The notes: a model not told the origin generated them from the sequence alone. 64,000 nucleotides of DNA from Prochlorococcus marinus str. MIT 0917 (GCF_027359575.1 NZ_CP114784.1:372001-436000); one strand, 5' to 3'; numbered from the stretch's first letter, positions 29,608 to 38,505 are shown. Numbers and translations: made by a program.

Positions 29608-29844
29608 ATGAAGGCAATCTTAATTATATCTATTATAATTCTTAGTTACTCAGGAATAGCTTATTCATACCCTGAAAGCCAAATGAATGACTGCGTTTCA
29701 AGTGCTTTAAGCAATCCTGCAACTAAGTCTATATCGAAAATCTCAATAACAAACTATTGCGATTGTGCTCTCAAAGCAATTATTGATGAAAATAAAGATA
29801 TTAGAGAATCAGGTTACGAGTGCGCTCAAAAAAACTTTAATTAA
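29608..29844 (+). CDS. Exported small Cys protein
   Basis: 78 residues. Signal peptide MKAILIISIIILSYSGIAYS with a likely cut before YPES, then a 58-residue mature part containing four Cys (DCVSSAL, YCDCALKA, ECAQKN). Probably periplasmic with two disulfides. It resembles short periplasmic proteins with a CxC pair; no named family. Confidence 0.7.
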   Translation: MKAILIISIIILSYSGIAYSYPESQMNDCVSSALSNPATKSISKISITNYCDCALKAIIDENKDIRESGYECAQKNFN

Positions 29845-29894
29845 TCCTTTTAAATTTAAACAATTCTAGTTACAAACTTAAAGATAAAAAAAAT

Positions 29895-30092
29895 CTAATA
29901 AAGATTAAAATCAGACTTACCAGATTCGTTCGGCAATGCCATAACCCAATCATCAATAGAAGTTCCTAACCATTCCTTATATTCTTGAAATATACATCTT
30001 CTTATATTGGCATCTGATGCAGATTCCATTCGAAGCACTGCATAAGAGACAACTTTGTGAAGGGTCAACTTCAAATCACTATCATCACTCAT
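29895..30092 (-). CDS. Small hypothetical protein (65 aa)
   Basis: MSDDSDLKLTLHKVVSYAVL then RMESASDANIRRCIFQEYKEWL. Soluble and helical, with a conserved-looking Trp-rich centre. It converges on the exported Cys protein at 29608. Function unknown. Confidence 0.6.
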   Translation of the reverse strand: MSDDSDLKLTLHKVVSYAVLRMESASDANIRRCIFQEYKEWLGTSIDDWVMALPNESGKSDFNLY

Positions 30093-30177
30093 TTTTCGAT
30101 TTCGATACTAGTACCTGTACACATAGCAATAAAATAAAAAAATATACACATAGATCTTTATAAGATCATTAATTACA

Positions 30178-30378
30178 ATGACTTTTAATGTGGCTAAATT
30201 GAGAGTAAAGGAACTTGCTGAAGCCCTAAGCGTTGATTCTCCTGAAATAATTGCAACATGCACGCTCTTAAAAATACCAGCTTCATCTCCTCTATCATCA
30301 TTAACAATAGATCAGAGCAAAGAAATAATTGACTATATTCAAAAGACAATTCCTAAGCAAAATATTAATGAGAAATAA
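30178..30378 (+). CDS. Stand-alone IF-2 N-terminal-like domain
   Basis: 66 residues: LRVKELAEALSVDSPEIIAT and CTLLKIPASSPLSSLTIDQS match the IF2_N domain (rVkELAkeLgv...vi..l..lGi...s..ssl). In full IF-2 this helical domain lies ahead of the G domain; here there is nothing else. It could bind the ribosome or nucleic acid, but that is inference. No partner is obvious in the neighbourhood. Confidence 0.78.
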   Translation: MTFNVAKLRVKELAEALSVDSPEIIATCTLLKIPASSPLSSLTIDQSKEIIDYIQKTIPKQNINEK

Positions 30379-30500
30379 TTATGACAACTAAAATGAATTA
30401 TAATAAAATTATATAATTAAATTTTCATGAATAACAAAACAAAAATATGATCACGCGAAGTATGAAAAAATACTAAAAGGAAAGAAAACTAAAAATAAAT

Positions 30501-30722
30501 CTAAAGATCATTAGCTTCTCTGAACAAAGCATCTTGATAATCTGATTCTTTCTTTAAATTTTCCATTTTAATTGGGTCAAAATGATCTATGAGTGACTTA
30601 CCAAACTCAAAAATTTCTAAATCAGATAAACCCTGATCGCGTAAACCTGCAAGAATTGAAGATATGTCTTGGAACGCATCCTTACATAATTCTCTTTTAT
30701 CTTCAGCTGTAAGAGATTGCAT
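30501..30722 (-). CDS. Small hypothetical protein (73 aa)
   Basis: MQSLTAEDKRELCKDAFQDI, then LAGLRDQGLSDLEIFEFGKS and IDHFDPIKMENLKKESDYQD. Soluble, helical and charged, without a known motif. It lies on the minus strand between the IF2_N-like gene and the potassium channel. Confidence 0.6.
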   Translation of the reverse strand: MQSLTAEDKRELCKDAFQDISSILAGLRDQGLSDLEIFEFGKSLIDHFDPIKMENLKKESDYQDALFREANDL

Positions 30723-30881
30723 ATCAGATAATTACTAGCACGTTTAATTCAATCATACTATAAGTAATGATTGATAATTGATGATTATAAAATAGCCTAG
30801 ATTTATACCTATAGAAATAAAAATGAAAAAATATTTAATTAATTTTCAGTATACTATAAAAATAAAGACTAAAGAATTAAA

Positions 30882-31922
30882 TTGAATCTGATAAAAACAA
30901 ATAAATTTAGAGGTTATTTAAAAGTTTGGGCAGCGCCAATATCATTACTCATATTCTTATTTTTATTCGGTGCTTTAGGCTATCGACTTACAGAAGGATG
31001 GGATTGGGGAGATTGTTTATGGATGGTACTGATAACAATTACAACAATAGGTTTTGGTGAAGTTGAAGTTTTGACTTCAGCAGGGCGGATCATAACTTTT
31101 TTAATCATCGGAGGTGGATTATTTGTAGTTCAATTAACTCTTCAAAGATTTATACAATTGTCTGAACTAGGATATTTCATAAAATTAGAGGAACTCCGAT
31201 TAAGGAGACTAATTAGAAGAATGAAAAATCATGTTATTATATGTGGGTATGGGCGCACAGGTAAAGAAATTGCTGACCAATTAAAGTCTGAAAAAATATC
31301 TACTTTAATAATAGAAAACGACTCTACAAGAAAAACAGAAGCTGAGGAAAAAGGATTCAACGTCCTATTAGCAGATGCAACTATGGACGATACATTATTA
31401 CTAGCAGGAGTAAAAACATGTCGGAGCTTAGTGGTTACCCTTCCAAATGATGCAGCAAATTTATATGTTGTTCTAAGTGCAAAAGCACTAAATGATACTT
31501 GCAGATTGATCGCTAGGGCCGCGAACGAGGAAGCTGCTAGTAAATTAAAACTAGCAGGAGCTGATGCAGTAGTTAGTCCATATGTTGCCGCAGGGAGAAC
31601 CATGGCTGCCTCTGCCTTAAGACCTATAGCTGTAGACTTTATTGATTTACTTGCAGGTTCAGATTGCGAAATAGAAGAATTCAAGTTAACCGATAATATT
31701 GATAAAATTGAGATCTTCAGAAGTCAACATGAAACTTTTTTTGACTTTTCAAAACGAGGTGAAGCATTACTTTTAGCCACTAAAGTCTCAGGTCAATTAA
31801 TGGGTAATCCTAAAAATAAGGTATCAATCTCTCCAGGTATGATTTTGATATTCCTTGGAAGTCAAGAGCAATTAAACAGGATTAGAGTTCGTCTTATGGA
31901 AGTTTTAGTAAAAACAACATAA
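30882..31922 (+). CDS. Potassium channel with RCK/TrkA regulatory domain
   Basis: 346 residues from TTG 30882. N-terminal two-helix pore: first helix APISLLIFLFLFGALGY, pore loop with selectivity filter TTIGFGE (the canonical form is TVGYGD), second helix IITFLIIGGGLFVVQLTL. A TrkA_N domain follows from HVIICGYGRTGKEIADQL with its Rossmann nucleotide loop, then a TrkA_C-like region. Family members conduct K+ across the inner membrane under nucleotide control. The Phe and Glu in the filter are unusual but seen in relatives. Confidence 0.9.
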   Translation: MNLIKTNKFRGYLKVWAAPISLLIFLFLFGALGYRLTEGWDWGDCLWMVLITITTIGFGEVEVLTSAGRIITFLIIGGGLFVVQLTLQRFIQLSELGYFIKLEELRLRRLIRRMKNHVIICGYGRTGKEIADQLKSEKISTLIIENDSTRKTEAEEKGFNVLLADATMDDTLLLAGVKTCRSLVVTLPNDAANLYVVLSAKALNDTCRLIARAANEEAASKLKLAGADAVVSPYVAAGRTMAASALRPIAVDFIDLLAGSDCEIEEFKLTDNIDKIEIFRSQHETFFDFSKRGEALLLATKVSGQLMGNPKNKVSISPGMILIFLGSQEQLNRIRVRLMEVLVKTT

Positions 31923-32021
31923 GTTAACCTTTGAAATCAGTCTTGCTAGGGTTAACACTACAAAAAAAACGTAACACCTAAATAAAAAAAAGATTAGAAC
32001 AAAATGAATTGATTTACGTTG

Positions 32022-32273
32022 ATGCCATTACAAACAAAAAATGAATTAGATGCAGAAACAGGAACAAACATTGAGCCATCGAAAATCAATGGGAAAATAT
32101 TTTCTAAAGACTACGTAGATTTCTTGAGCGAAGCTGGCTGGAGATTAGAAAAAAAACTTCCATCAAATAGCTATAAATATTCGGACTTGCTAGAAGATAC
32201 CGATTGGAAATCAAATGATATATATTGTAGATCCTCGAAACATTACAGAAGAGATCTTGATGCATTGAGTTGA
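32022..32273 (+). CDS. Small hypothetical protein (83 aa)
   Basis: A TTG at 32019 directly precedes ATG 32022. The chain reads MPLQTKNELDAETGTNIEPS, then DYVDFLSEAGWRLEKKLPSN and YSDLLEDTDWKSNDIYCRSS. The segment LLEDTDW recurs at the C-terminus of the 36-residue protein at 42206. Soluble; function unknown. Confidence 0.6.
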   Translation: MPLQTKNELDAETGTNIEPSKINGKIFSKDYVDFLSEAGWRLEKKLPSNSYKYSDLLEDTDWKSNDIYCRSSKHYRRDLDALS

Positions 32274-32351
32274 TACTTTTCCTAGCAGTTAAAGCTAAAA
32301 TTTATTTATACATCTAATTATGTGATGTATAAATAAATTTCATGAAAAGCG

Positions 32352-32480
32352 ATGGATTCTGAAAATCAATCATGGAAAGCCTGGTTTTTTGTTTTTTGCC
32401 TCAACGTAGTTGCTATTGGAGGAGCTTTCTACCTTAAATCAATTGGAATAGACCTTTATGCCTTCAGGGGTACTTCCTGA
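32352..32480 (+). CDS. Small membrane peptide (42 aa)
   Basis: ATG 32352: MDSENQSWKAWFFVFCLNVV, helix continuing AIGGAFYLKSIGIDLYAF. One membrane helix with an acidic head. The topology and clean stop support coding. Function unknown. Confidence 0.5.
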   Translation: MDSENQSWKAWFFVFCLNVVAIGGAFYLKSIGIDLYAFRGTS

Positions 32481-32543
32481 TTTTTAGCAAAGTTGCTCAT
32501 AGCAAAAAAATTTAAATTTAAATTTAATAGGAATTGAAATAAA

Positions 32544-32795
32544 ATGGAAAAAAAGAACGAAACCAATTGGAAAAAAACCATAGATAATATATTAATTTAT
32601 AATCTTTATATTTTAATAATAGGTTCCTTATATCTAGCTTTTAGTTTTGTATTAAGTATTAATGGCAACTCTTATTTTTATAATTTATTTCAAAAGCTCT
32701 GGTATCCAGTATTTATTCCATCTTTAAGTTTATTCTTTACAGCAATATTGATTGAAGCTGTAATAAATTCTCTATATGATCGTGAGAAAAAATAA
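32544..32795 (+). CDS. Two-helix membrane protein (83 aa)
   Basis: Two hydrophobic segments, YNLYILIIGSLYLAFSFVL and YPVFIPSLSLFFTAILIEAV, joined by a short polar loop SINGNSYFYN. Lys- and Asn-rich head and tail. No family recognised. Confidence 0.6.
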   Translation: MEKKNETNWKKTIDNILIYNLYILIIGSLYLAFSFVLSINGNSYFYNLFQKLWYPVFIPSLSLFFTAILIEAVINSLYDREKK

Positions 32796-32884
32796 ACTCA
32801 TGTAAGGTTATGCTTTCAACATTTATGAGCAATCAATTGTTTAAAAAAATAATTGCCATAAAATGAATAAGATTTACTCTCAAA

Positions 32885-33025
32885 ATGAGATTTAAAGTTT
32901 CTATGATTAACGATCAAGCTAATCGCCATGAAGAGACTGTTATTGCCAATAATGAAGAGGAAGCAAAAAGGAATATGCTGGATTTTTACCCATTCAACTG
33001 TATTAGAAGCTATATGTGTCTATAA
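32885..33025 (+). CDS. Small protein with 'ETVIANNEEEAKRNMLDFYP' core
   Basis: 46 residues from ATG 32885. The opening MRFKVSMINDQANRHEETVI and the following ANNEEEAKRN helix read as one strand-helix unit, a pattern I associate with short picocyanobacterial proteins whose residues line up with the edge of a larger alpha/beta fold. It ends 10 bp before the 122-residue gene on the same strand. Function unknown. Confidence 0.55.
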   Translation: MRFKVSMINDQANRHEETVIANNEEEAKRNMLDFYPFNCIRSYMCL

Positions 33026-33035
33026 ATAATTACTA

Positions 33036-33404
33036 ATGCAAAAAAACGAAATGAAAGAACTTACCTATAAGGATCTGAGCAACAACGAATTAGACACCCT
33101 TAAAGATATGTATATATCAAGTCGAGTTAATTCTATGAGCGAAAGTGATCTAAGGAAATTTGTTAAGGAAATAATTATCGATCAAATCAAAGGAACAGTA
33201 GGTAATGCTGAAGAGAAGGAAGCATGGGAAGAAATAAAAGATCATTTCTCAGAAGACTTAAGTAAAAAGATTCTTGAAGTGAAAGAAAAATGCAATAAAA
33301 ACCCTAAAGCAGAACAAAAAAGTCAAGAAGAAATTGAATTTGATAGAAGACTTGGTCTTCTAAAGCAACAACAAGAAGAGGAGTCAAGCAAAGACATGTG
33401 GTAA
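33036..33404 (+). CDS. Acidic helical hypothetical protein (122 aa)
   Basis: Two helical halves: LTYKDLSNNELDTLKDMYIS and SESDLRKFVKEIIIDQIKGT, then a charged C-terminus DRRLGLLKQQQEEESSKDMW with coiled-coil character. Soluble. It follows the 46-residue gene by 10 bp and ends at a hairpin. No family recognised. Confidence 0.68.
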   Translation: MQKNEMKELTYKDLSNNELDTLKDMYISSRVNSMSESDLRKFVKEIIIDQIKGTVGNAEEKEAWEEIKDHFSEDLSKKILEVKEKCNKNPKAEQKSQEEIEFDRRLGLLKQQQEEESSKDMW

Positions 33405-33408
33405 ATAT

Positions 33409-33429
33409 AAACATCATATAATGATGTTT
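33409..33429. terminator. Hairpin between convergent genes
   Basis: AAACATCAT and ATGATGTTT, nine pairs with a three-base loop, a few bases after the stop at 33404 and ahead of the end of the minus-strand GIY-YIG gene. Confidence 0.6.
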
Positions 33430-33463
33430 AAGCTTGATATATATAACTGATATTGAATATCTA

Positions 33464-34006
33464 TCAATAGAAAAAGAAAGCAGCTAGACGAAATAAGAAA
33501 GAAAACAAAATAAAGATAATTAATCTTGTGGATCTATATTTTAATTCATTGCAAAAACTTAAATATTTACCTGAATAAACGAATAAAGAAATAAAGGCGA
33601 GTCCAAATGAAATTCTCTCAATAAAGAAAAGTGACTTAGATATAGCCATATTGAAGTCATTAATATATAAAGATATAACTACTAATGTAAGAAAAAATAA
33701 AAATAATAATAATAATATTGATTTTATACATATACCAAAAGTTAAACTTAAAGGATAATTAAGTATGAAAATTCTTTGTTTTATTTCTTTAATATGAGAT
33801 TTTTCTAATCTAAAATACTCCGTTTGAGGAATTCTGAACTTTTTGTAGCGATTATGTAACTCTCTTTCTAATAAAACATAATCAGCAGTATAAAATTTAG
33901 CCACAACTGAATGTGGCTTCAGTTGTCTCATCCTATTCTTAAAGTTTTTTGTTATGCCAATCTTATATAAATCTCTATTCCTTATTAAGTAAAGCCAACC
34001 GCTCAT
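33464..34006 (-). CDS. GIY-YIG/T5orf172-like nuclease domain fused to membrane helices
   Basis: 180 residues. Residues 1-85 match the T5orf172/MUG113 branch of GIY-YIG nucleases: GWLYLIRNRDLYKIGITKNF, then RMRQLKPHSVVAKF, LLERELHNRYKKFRIPQTEY and FRLEKSHIKEIKQR. Key family residues visible are the first Tyr, the KIG, the Arg after FKN and the Glu of LERELH. Residues 85-180 hold two or three hydrophobic segments (ICIKSILLLLFLFFLTLVVI, FGLAFISLFVYSG, LIIFILFSFLFRLAAFF). A membrane-tethered nuclease-fold domain is inferred. It follows the DUF2130 gene by 40 bp on the same strand. Confidence 0.8.
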   Translation of the reverse strand: MSGWLYLIRNRDLYKIGITKNFKNRMRQLKPHSVVAKFYTADYVLLERELHNRYKKFRIPQTEYFRLEKSHIKEIKQRIFILNYPLSLTFGICIKSILLLLFLFFLTLVVISLYINDFNMAISKSLFFIERISFGLAFISLFVYSGKYLSFCNELKYRSTRLIIFILFSFLFRLAAFFFY

Positions 34007-34046
34007 ATAAATTTAACCTATTACTTAGTCAATATTAATAAGGGAA

Positions 34047-35339
34047 TTATGCCGCATCATTTTTTCTCATTGAGTTAAATTTTTCTCTCATCGTAGGATT
34101 ATTTCTGGTCAATCTTTTAACCGAAACCTCTTGAGCTTTATCATTGGCTAATCTAAGGTTTCTATCAGCACCAAGTAATGCATCTTTGGTCTTTTGCAAG
34201 TGATTAATAGATTTGTCAATCTCCATAATTGCTGTTTCAAAACGTTTTGAAGCTAGAGCATAATTTTTACCAAAAGAATCCTTAAATAGTTCAAGACTAT
34301 TTTCAAAATTTGTGATATCAATATTCTGCTCTTTAATAGCTGCAAGTTCGGATTTATACTCAAGCGCCTTAAGTGAAGCATTTCTCAATAAAGTAATTAT
34401 TGGTAAAAAGCATTGCGGACGAACAACATACATTTTTGGATACCGATATGAAAAGTCAACAATGCCAGCATTAAATAAGTCATTTTCAGATTCTAATAAA
34501 GAAACTAATACAGCATATTCGCAATTCTTTTCTATACGATCTTTGTTTAACTCTTTAAGAAAATCCTCATTCTTCTTCTTGCTGGAAGTGCTATCACATT
34601 CATTTTTCATCTCAAACATAATAGATACTATTTCGTTCCCATCACTGTCACAGTCACGGAAAATATAATCACCTTTACTACCAAAACTAGCATCATTATC
34701 TTTTTCAAAATAGGCATTAGGAAAGCCGGTAGCCCTTAGTCGATTAAATTCATTTTCGCAATGTTGCTCAAGTGACTCGCCAACCATTTTGGTGGACAAT
34801 TTTATTTTCATATCACGAAGTCTCTCAATTAAATCATCTCGATCTTTTAACTGAATCTCATATCTCATTTTTATAGATTTTTCTGATAATTCCTTTTGTA
34901 GCAGAACTTTATCTAAGTTATTTTTGAGTTTTTCATAGCCTTCTTTTAATTCAGTAATTGCGTCAGATACTGCAAGTTTTTTATCAAATTCACTCTTTTC
35001 TCTTGTTTTCTCCAATAAATACTCAAGTGAGTCTCTCTCTTTTTCGAAGGTATGCTTAATCTTGTTAATAGTCATAGTTTTTTCAGCCTGGGTAGAAATC
35101 AATTGAGACTGAAGGCCTTGCATTTTTTTTTCATTTACAAATGCTGCCTCTTGCATTTGTAATCGCAGATTTTGAATAGCAAGATCAACGGATTTCTGTT
35201 TATCCCTTTCAAGAATTTCAAGTCTTTTCTTCATTTCATCTTCAAACTCCTGATCTCTTACCTGCTTAACAATATTTGAGTAACTATCTTCATCAACGCT
35301 GATCTTACTACCACATTCAGGACATTTGATTTCATTCAT
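34047..35339 (-). CDS. DUF2130 coiled-coil protein with PD-(D/E)XK-like core
   Basis: 430 residues. A CPECGSKI zinc-binding half-site at residues 5-12 opens the chain. Residues 30-190 are a long charged coiled coil. The C-terminal domain contains [11 protein letters not shown] followed by [11 protein letters not shown], giving the D...ExK pattern of PD-(D/E)XK nucleases, and later [16 protein letters not shown] and [14 protein letters not shown]. This is the layout of DUF2130, a family related to RmuC-like proteins and of unknown role. It is upstream of and co-oriented with the GIY-YIG membrane protein. Confidence 0.85.
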   Translation of the reverse strand: MNEIKCPECGSKISVDEDSYSNIVKQVRDQEFEDEMKKRLEILERDKQKSVDLAIQNLRLQMQEAAFVNEKKMQGLQSQLISTQAEKTMTINKIKHTFEKERDSLEYLLEKTREKSEFDKKLAVSDAITELKEGYEKLKNNLDKVLLQKELSEKSIKMRYEIQLKDRDDLIERLRDMKIKLSTKMVGESLEQHCENEFNRLRATGFPNAYFEKDNDASFGSKGDYIFRDCDSDGNEIVSIMFEMKNECDSTSSKKKNEDFLKELNKDRIEKNCEYAVLVSLLESENDLFNAGIVDFSYRYPKMYVVRPQCFLPIITLLRNASLKALEYKSELAAIKEQNIDITNFENSLELFKDSFGKNYALASKRFETAIMEIDKSINHLQKTKDALLGADRNLRLANDKAQEVSVKRLTRNNPTMREKFNSMRKNDAA

Positions 35340-35485
35340 ATCTGAGCAAAAGTGACATACAAACTATTTTCTATTTTTATCTTGTTTCGCTTCGACAAGC
35401 AAGAATTATGTTAAACCCAAAAACCAGTTATCAAAAAGGATGATGTTAAGCCTGGATAGAAAGAGAAAGAAGAAATCGTATTAGA

Positions 35486-35743
35486 TTATTCTTTTGAACT
35501 TGGGTAGATTCCAGATAGATCTCCTTTATTTGCCTTAATAGCCGATGATTTCCATTCGTACCATTTTTTATTCCTTGAATAATCTTCCTCCTCCCAAATC
35601 TGATTTTGAAATATCAAGATTCCACAAAGTATAAAAAAAATAAGCGCACCCAAGAAGATATGCCAATCAAACATTATTGATGCAGTTGAATAACGAACAT
35701 AGGCAACGATTTTCAACATAATGTCCCTTATGAACGAATCCAT
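35486..35743 (-). CDS. Small membrane protein
   Basis: From ATG 35743: MDSFIRDIMLKIVAYVRYST, then helix DWHIFLGALIFFILCGILIF and an acidic and aromatic tail EEEDYSRNKKWYEWKSSAIK. The frame is open to 35785. One membrane helix; function unknown. Confidence 0.55.
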   Translation of the reverse strand: MDSFIRDIMLKIVAYVRYSTASIMFDWHIFLGALIFFILCGILIFQNQIWEEEDYSRNKKWYEWKSSAIKANKGDLSGIYPSSKE

Positions 35744-35952
35744 CTCAATATTTACTTGATAAATACTAAAGTACTTTGAGCACAAATGAGGCTTTTTACC
35801 AACACTTCATTAAAAGGTTAAAGGTGAATGAGTATTTATATAGTTATCAACTATTAGCAAAATCTTATTGTATTCGAGCAATAATTTTTACTACACAATA
35901 TATATTTTTATTTAAAAAGAAAATATGATTGAGGTGTATTGAATACAACAAA

Positions 35953-36120
35953 ATGTCATTACTGAACTTTGCACTTGCTCATTCAGAGCTAGGCATAAGC
36001 CATTTTACAACAGATTTAATTCTTGTTCTTTCATTCGCAATAGTAACAGCACTTCCTATGTCTTTATTACGACCTCAGATACAAGAAGATAATGTAAAGA
36101 GCAACGTTTTCAAAAGCTGA
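35953..36120 (+). CDS. Small membrane protein (55 aa)
   Basis: From ATG 35953: MSLLNFALAHSELGISHFTT, then helix LILVLSFAIVTALPMSLLRP and a polar tail. The frame starts at a TTG at 35929, but the internal ATG gives the natural N-terminus. Function unknown. Confidence 0.55.
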   Translation: MSLLNFALAHSELGISHFTTDLILVLSFAIVTALPMSLLRPQIQEDNVKSNVFKS

Positions 36121-36406
36121 AGCTAAGTATCATACGGTTAATAAATATGAATAAGTTATCAACTAAAAGCATAATTTAAAATAAATCAATATATTAATTA
36201 AATATTAATATACACATTTAATGTATTTTTATATTTGCCTCTAATAGCATCAAAATCAGTAGCACATTAAATTTGAGACAAACTCCAAAATATCATATTT
36301 AAAAATATACTTACTGCTTATTTTGTTGGGGTTCATTTAAAGATTTTCATTTTTTTACACGTTTTCAGACAAAGTGTATGTAAAATACTTAAACCATCAA
36401 GTAAAC

Positions 36407-36808
36407 ATGTCAGATAAAAGTTTATTCATATACGATGGTGAATGCCCATTTTGCAATCACTTTGCACAATTAATTGAATTAAAAAGCAGTCTACCTCAAT
36501 TCGAAATATTAGATGGAAGAAAAAATCTAGCCCTATTAACTAAACTCTATAACCAAGGTTATGATTTGAATAAAGGTGCAATTCTGATCACTGATGAAAA
36601 AATCATGCATGGGGCGGATGCAATTAATTGGATTTGCTCTGAGATAAAGGAGCCAAGCGACTCACTTTTAGAATTACTCAGGATTATCTTCACCTCTAAC
36701 AAGATGACTAATTTTTTATTTCCATTCCTTTTATGGGGAAGAAGATTATCACTGACATTAAAAGGAAAGGTATGGCATCCAGTTAGCGAAAATAGTCAAT
36801 TTTTCTGA
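36407..36808 (+). CDS. DCC (DUF393) thiol-disulfide oxidoreductase
   Basis: 133 residues from ATG 36407: SLFIYDGECPFCNHFAQLIE carries the DGxCxxC motif of the DCC family, followed by FEILDGRK, LNKGAILITDEKIMHGADAI and a hydrophobic C-terminal segment. The family catalyses thiol-disulfide exchange; its partner here is unknown. A GTG at 36374 is an alternative start with no support. The 286 bp upstream hold no gene that I can see. Confidence 0.88.
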   Translation: MSDKSLFIYDGECPFCNHFAQLIELKSSLPQFEILDGRKNLALLTKLYNQGYDLNKGAILITDEKIMHGADAINWICSEIKEPSDSLLELLRIIFTSNKMTNFLFPFLLWGRRLSLTLKGKVWHPVSENSQFF

Positions 36809-36963
36809 ATGTGTCATACAAACTGAATTCATAATTCTAAGTTGAATAAATATTTAAATTTTTAATAGTTTGAGATTAATAACCAATAGGACAAATTAGA
36901 CGTAGAATTTTAGTTATTAAATTAAAGCTATCAGAAGATTGTTCAAGAAGTAGAAATTAATTA

Positions 36964-37092
36964 ATGCTATACCCAAGACTTCTCTCAAAACTTTGGTTGA
37001 ATTTTGTCAAACAATGTCCATTTTATATTCTATTTGTAACATCAGTTGATGAGAGGGTAGATCCAATACATAGGACGAGAGTAGATATGTAA
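36964..37092 (+). CDS. Possible short protein (42 aa)
   Basis: ATG 36964: MLYPRLLSKLWLNFVKQCPF, then YILFVTSVDERVDPIHRTRV. It ends inside the left arm of the 37078 inverted repeat, so its stop may coincide with termination. Weakly supported; it may be non-coding. Confidence 0.3.
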   Translation: MLYPRLLSKLWLNFVKQCPFYILFVTSVDERVDPIHRTRVDM

Positions 37093-37116
37093 AATAAGAT
37101 TTTACATATCTACTCT
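37078..37116. terminator. Perfect 17-bp inverted repeat with 5-nt loop
   Basis: AGAGTAGATATGTAAAA at 37078-37094 and its exact complement at 37100-37116, loop TAAGA. It is the longest perfect hairpin that I saw in the window. It lies between two short reading frames, so it could end transcription in either direction; there is no long T run after it. Confidence 0.6.
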
Positions 37117-37120
37117 AAAT

Positions 37121-37225
37121 ATGCTTATAGAAATCATTGGTAATAGCACTTCATTACTAGTAATTCTTTTGATTGCTTTATCAATATATTTCGGGATCCA
37201 AGCTAAAACAAAAAATCTAAGATGA
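37121..37225 (+). CDS. 34-residue membrane peptide
   Basis: ATG 37121: MLIEIIGNSTSLLVILLIAL then SIYFGIQAKTKNLR. One helix with a short basic tail, like small photosystem or cytochrome b6f subunits, but with no match that I can name. It begins 4 bp after the inverted repeat. Confidence 0.45.
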   Translation: MLIEIIGNSTSLLVILLIALSIYFGIQAKTKNLR

Positions 37226-37300
37226 TAATTATTTTTTGAATAATTACGAAGGAAGCTAATCAACAAGTAAGCTTACCCTAAAGAAATAATTAAATACAAC

Positions 37301-37516
37301 TTATTCAATTATATGCTTTTTAACTTGCTCGAGACTAGGAACCCTCTCATGCTCAATAAATGTGATAGGTATCCAACTCCAATCAACAAGCAGAGTAAGC
37401 ATTACAGAGACAAAAATAAACAATGGATAAACTAGCTCAATAAAAAAATGCCGAACCATATAAACCATTAAATCGGATGTAGTAGTAACAATCTCTTCAT
37501 AAAGCGGATCAAACAA
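37301..37516 (-). CDS. Small membrane protein (71 aa)
   Basis: Hydrophobic centre ELVYPLFIFVSVMLTLLVDW between MFDPLYEEIVTTTSDLMVYM and a polar tail PITFIEHERVPSLEQVKKHI. One membrane helix. Function unknown. Confidence 0.52.
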   Translation of the reverse strand: MFDPLYEEIVTTTSDLMVYMVRHFFIELVYPLFIFVSVMLTLLVDWSWIPITFIEHERVPSLEQVKKHIIE

Positions 37517-37998
37517 GAATCTAAGATACGTACAAGGTCATAAGCATAACGAAATTAGATATCAAAATGTGAATATAAATAATTAAAGAGAAGATAAAAA
37601 AGAGTGTATACCAGAAAAAACAAAAGGTGTATAAGCCTTAAAAACGAATACTGGACGGAGGGCTACTCTAAAGTCTAACCGATCGTAAAAATTAAAGACT
37701 CAAGATTTTATCCGGTCAACAATCTACAACGACAAAAATGGAACATGCTTAAAGTAAACATGATAAAGAATCATTAAAATAGAATAAAACGATAATTGAA
37801 AAGGGTATATGTAATTGGTATTAGAGGGAAAAACACAAAATTTGAGAAAAATCCAAAACCACATAGATATAAAAAGGAAGAATCCTTTAAATAAATAACT
37901 GAAAACGCTGTGAAAAAGAAAAGTAAGATCTCTCTCAGTAAATAAAATATAGATGAAGAATCAGATAAATTTAACTAGGAAAATATAGCCAATAAAAA
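37517..37998. other. Intergenic region, no gene seen
   Basis: About 480 bp, very AT-rich, with no frame of convincing composition and no tRNA-like fold that I could see. It ends at the terminator of the cyAbrB gene. Confidence 0.6.
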
Positions 37999-38026
37999 AG
38001 CCGAGAGGCACATATGCTTCTCGGCT
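37999..38026 (-). terminator. Terminator of the cyAbrB gene
   Basis: AGCCGAGA / TCTCGGCT stem of eight pairs; on the minus strand it is followed by six T. A second stem, CTGAATTT/AAATTCAG at 38031-38048, lies between it and the stop codon, with T5 after it on the plus strand. Confidence 0.85.
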
Positions 38027-38059
38027 AAATCTGAATTTATAAATTCAGTTTTTCTGGGA

Positions 38060-38416
38060 TTAACCTTCTCCTTCTGGAACCAAACGGAATCCTTTACGTC
38101 CCATCTTAATCTCAAAATTATCACCAGGCTTGAGATCTAAAAGAGCTGTATAGGCCTTTCCTATCAATAGGTTTCCATTTCCTTGAACGGTAGCCACATA
38201 ACTAAGCTTTCTTCCACCTTTACCAATTCCACCAGCACTTTCAGCTGCTAGGTTTACACCTTTAGCCTCTAGAAGTGCCTCGTAAAAAGCAGTGTAGTTA
38301 AGACGCTCTCCGCCTCCTTTCTTTGTGGAAACATATCCACAAGCTTTAACAAGATCAGATTTTGAGACATCTCCCAAGTCTTTGACCTTGGCTAATAAAT
38401 CCTTACCAGTGAGCAT
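38060..38416 (-). CDS. cyAbrB-type transcriptional regulator
   Basis: 118 residues: MLTGKDLLAKVKDLGDVSKS at the start, GYVSTKKGGGERLNYTAFYE in the middle and the AbrB-like swapped-hairpin region LLIGKAYTALLDLKPGDNFE followed by IKMGRKGFRLVP. This is the cyanobacterial cyAbrB family, which binds DNA broadly and adjusts nitrogen and carbon metabolism genes. Alone on its strand with a double hairpin at its end. Confidence 0.93.
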   Translation of the reverse strand: MLTGKDLLAKVKDLGDVSKSDLVKACGYVSTKKGGGERLNYTAFYEALLEAKGVNLAAESAGGIGKGGRKLSYVATVQGNGNLLIGKAYTALLDLKPGDNFEIKMGRKGFRLVPEGEG

Positions 38417-38505
38417 GATAAATAAATGGTTGTACTTATAATACTAACTTATAATTAACAAACTTACAATATTTACATTAGTCCGAGACATTAAGGCTAA
38501 AAGTT

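Noticed and set aside
37640-37700. GGACGGAGGGCTAC considered as part of a cyanobacterial glutamine riboswitch
   Set aside because: The conserved core of that motif (GGACGGAAGUAGG plus the closing element) is not present.
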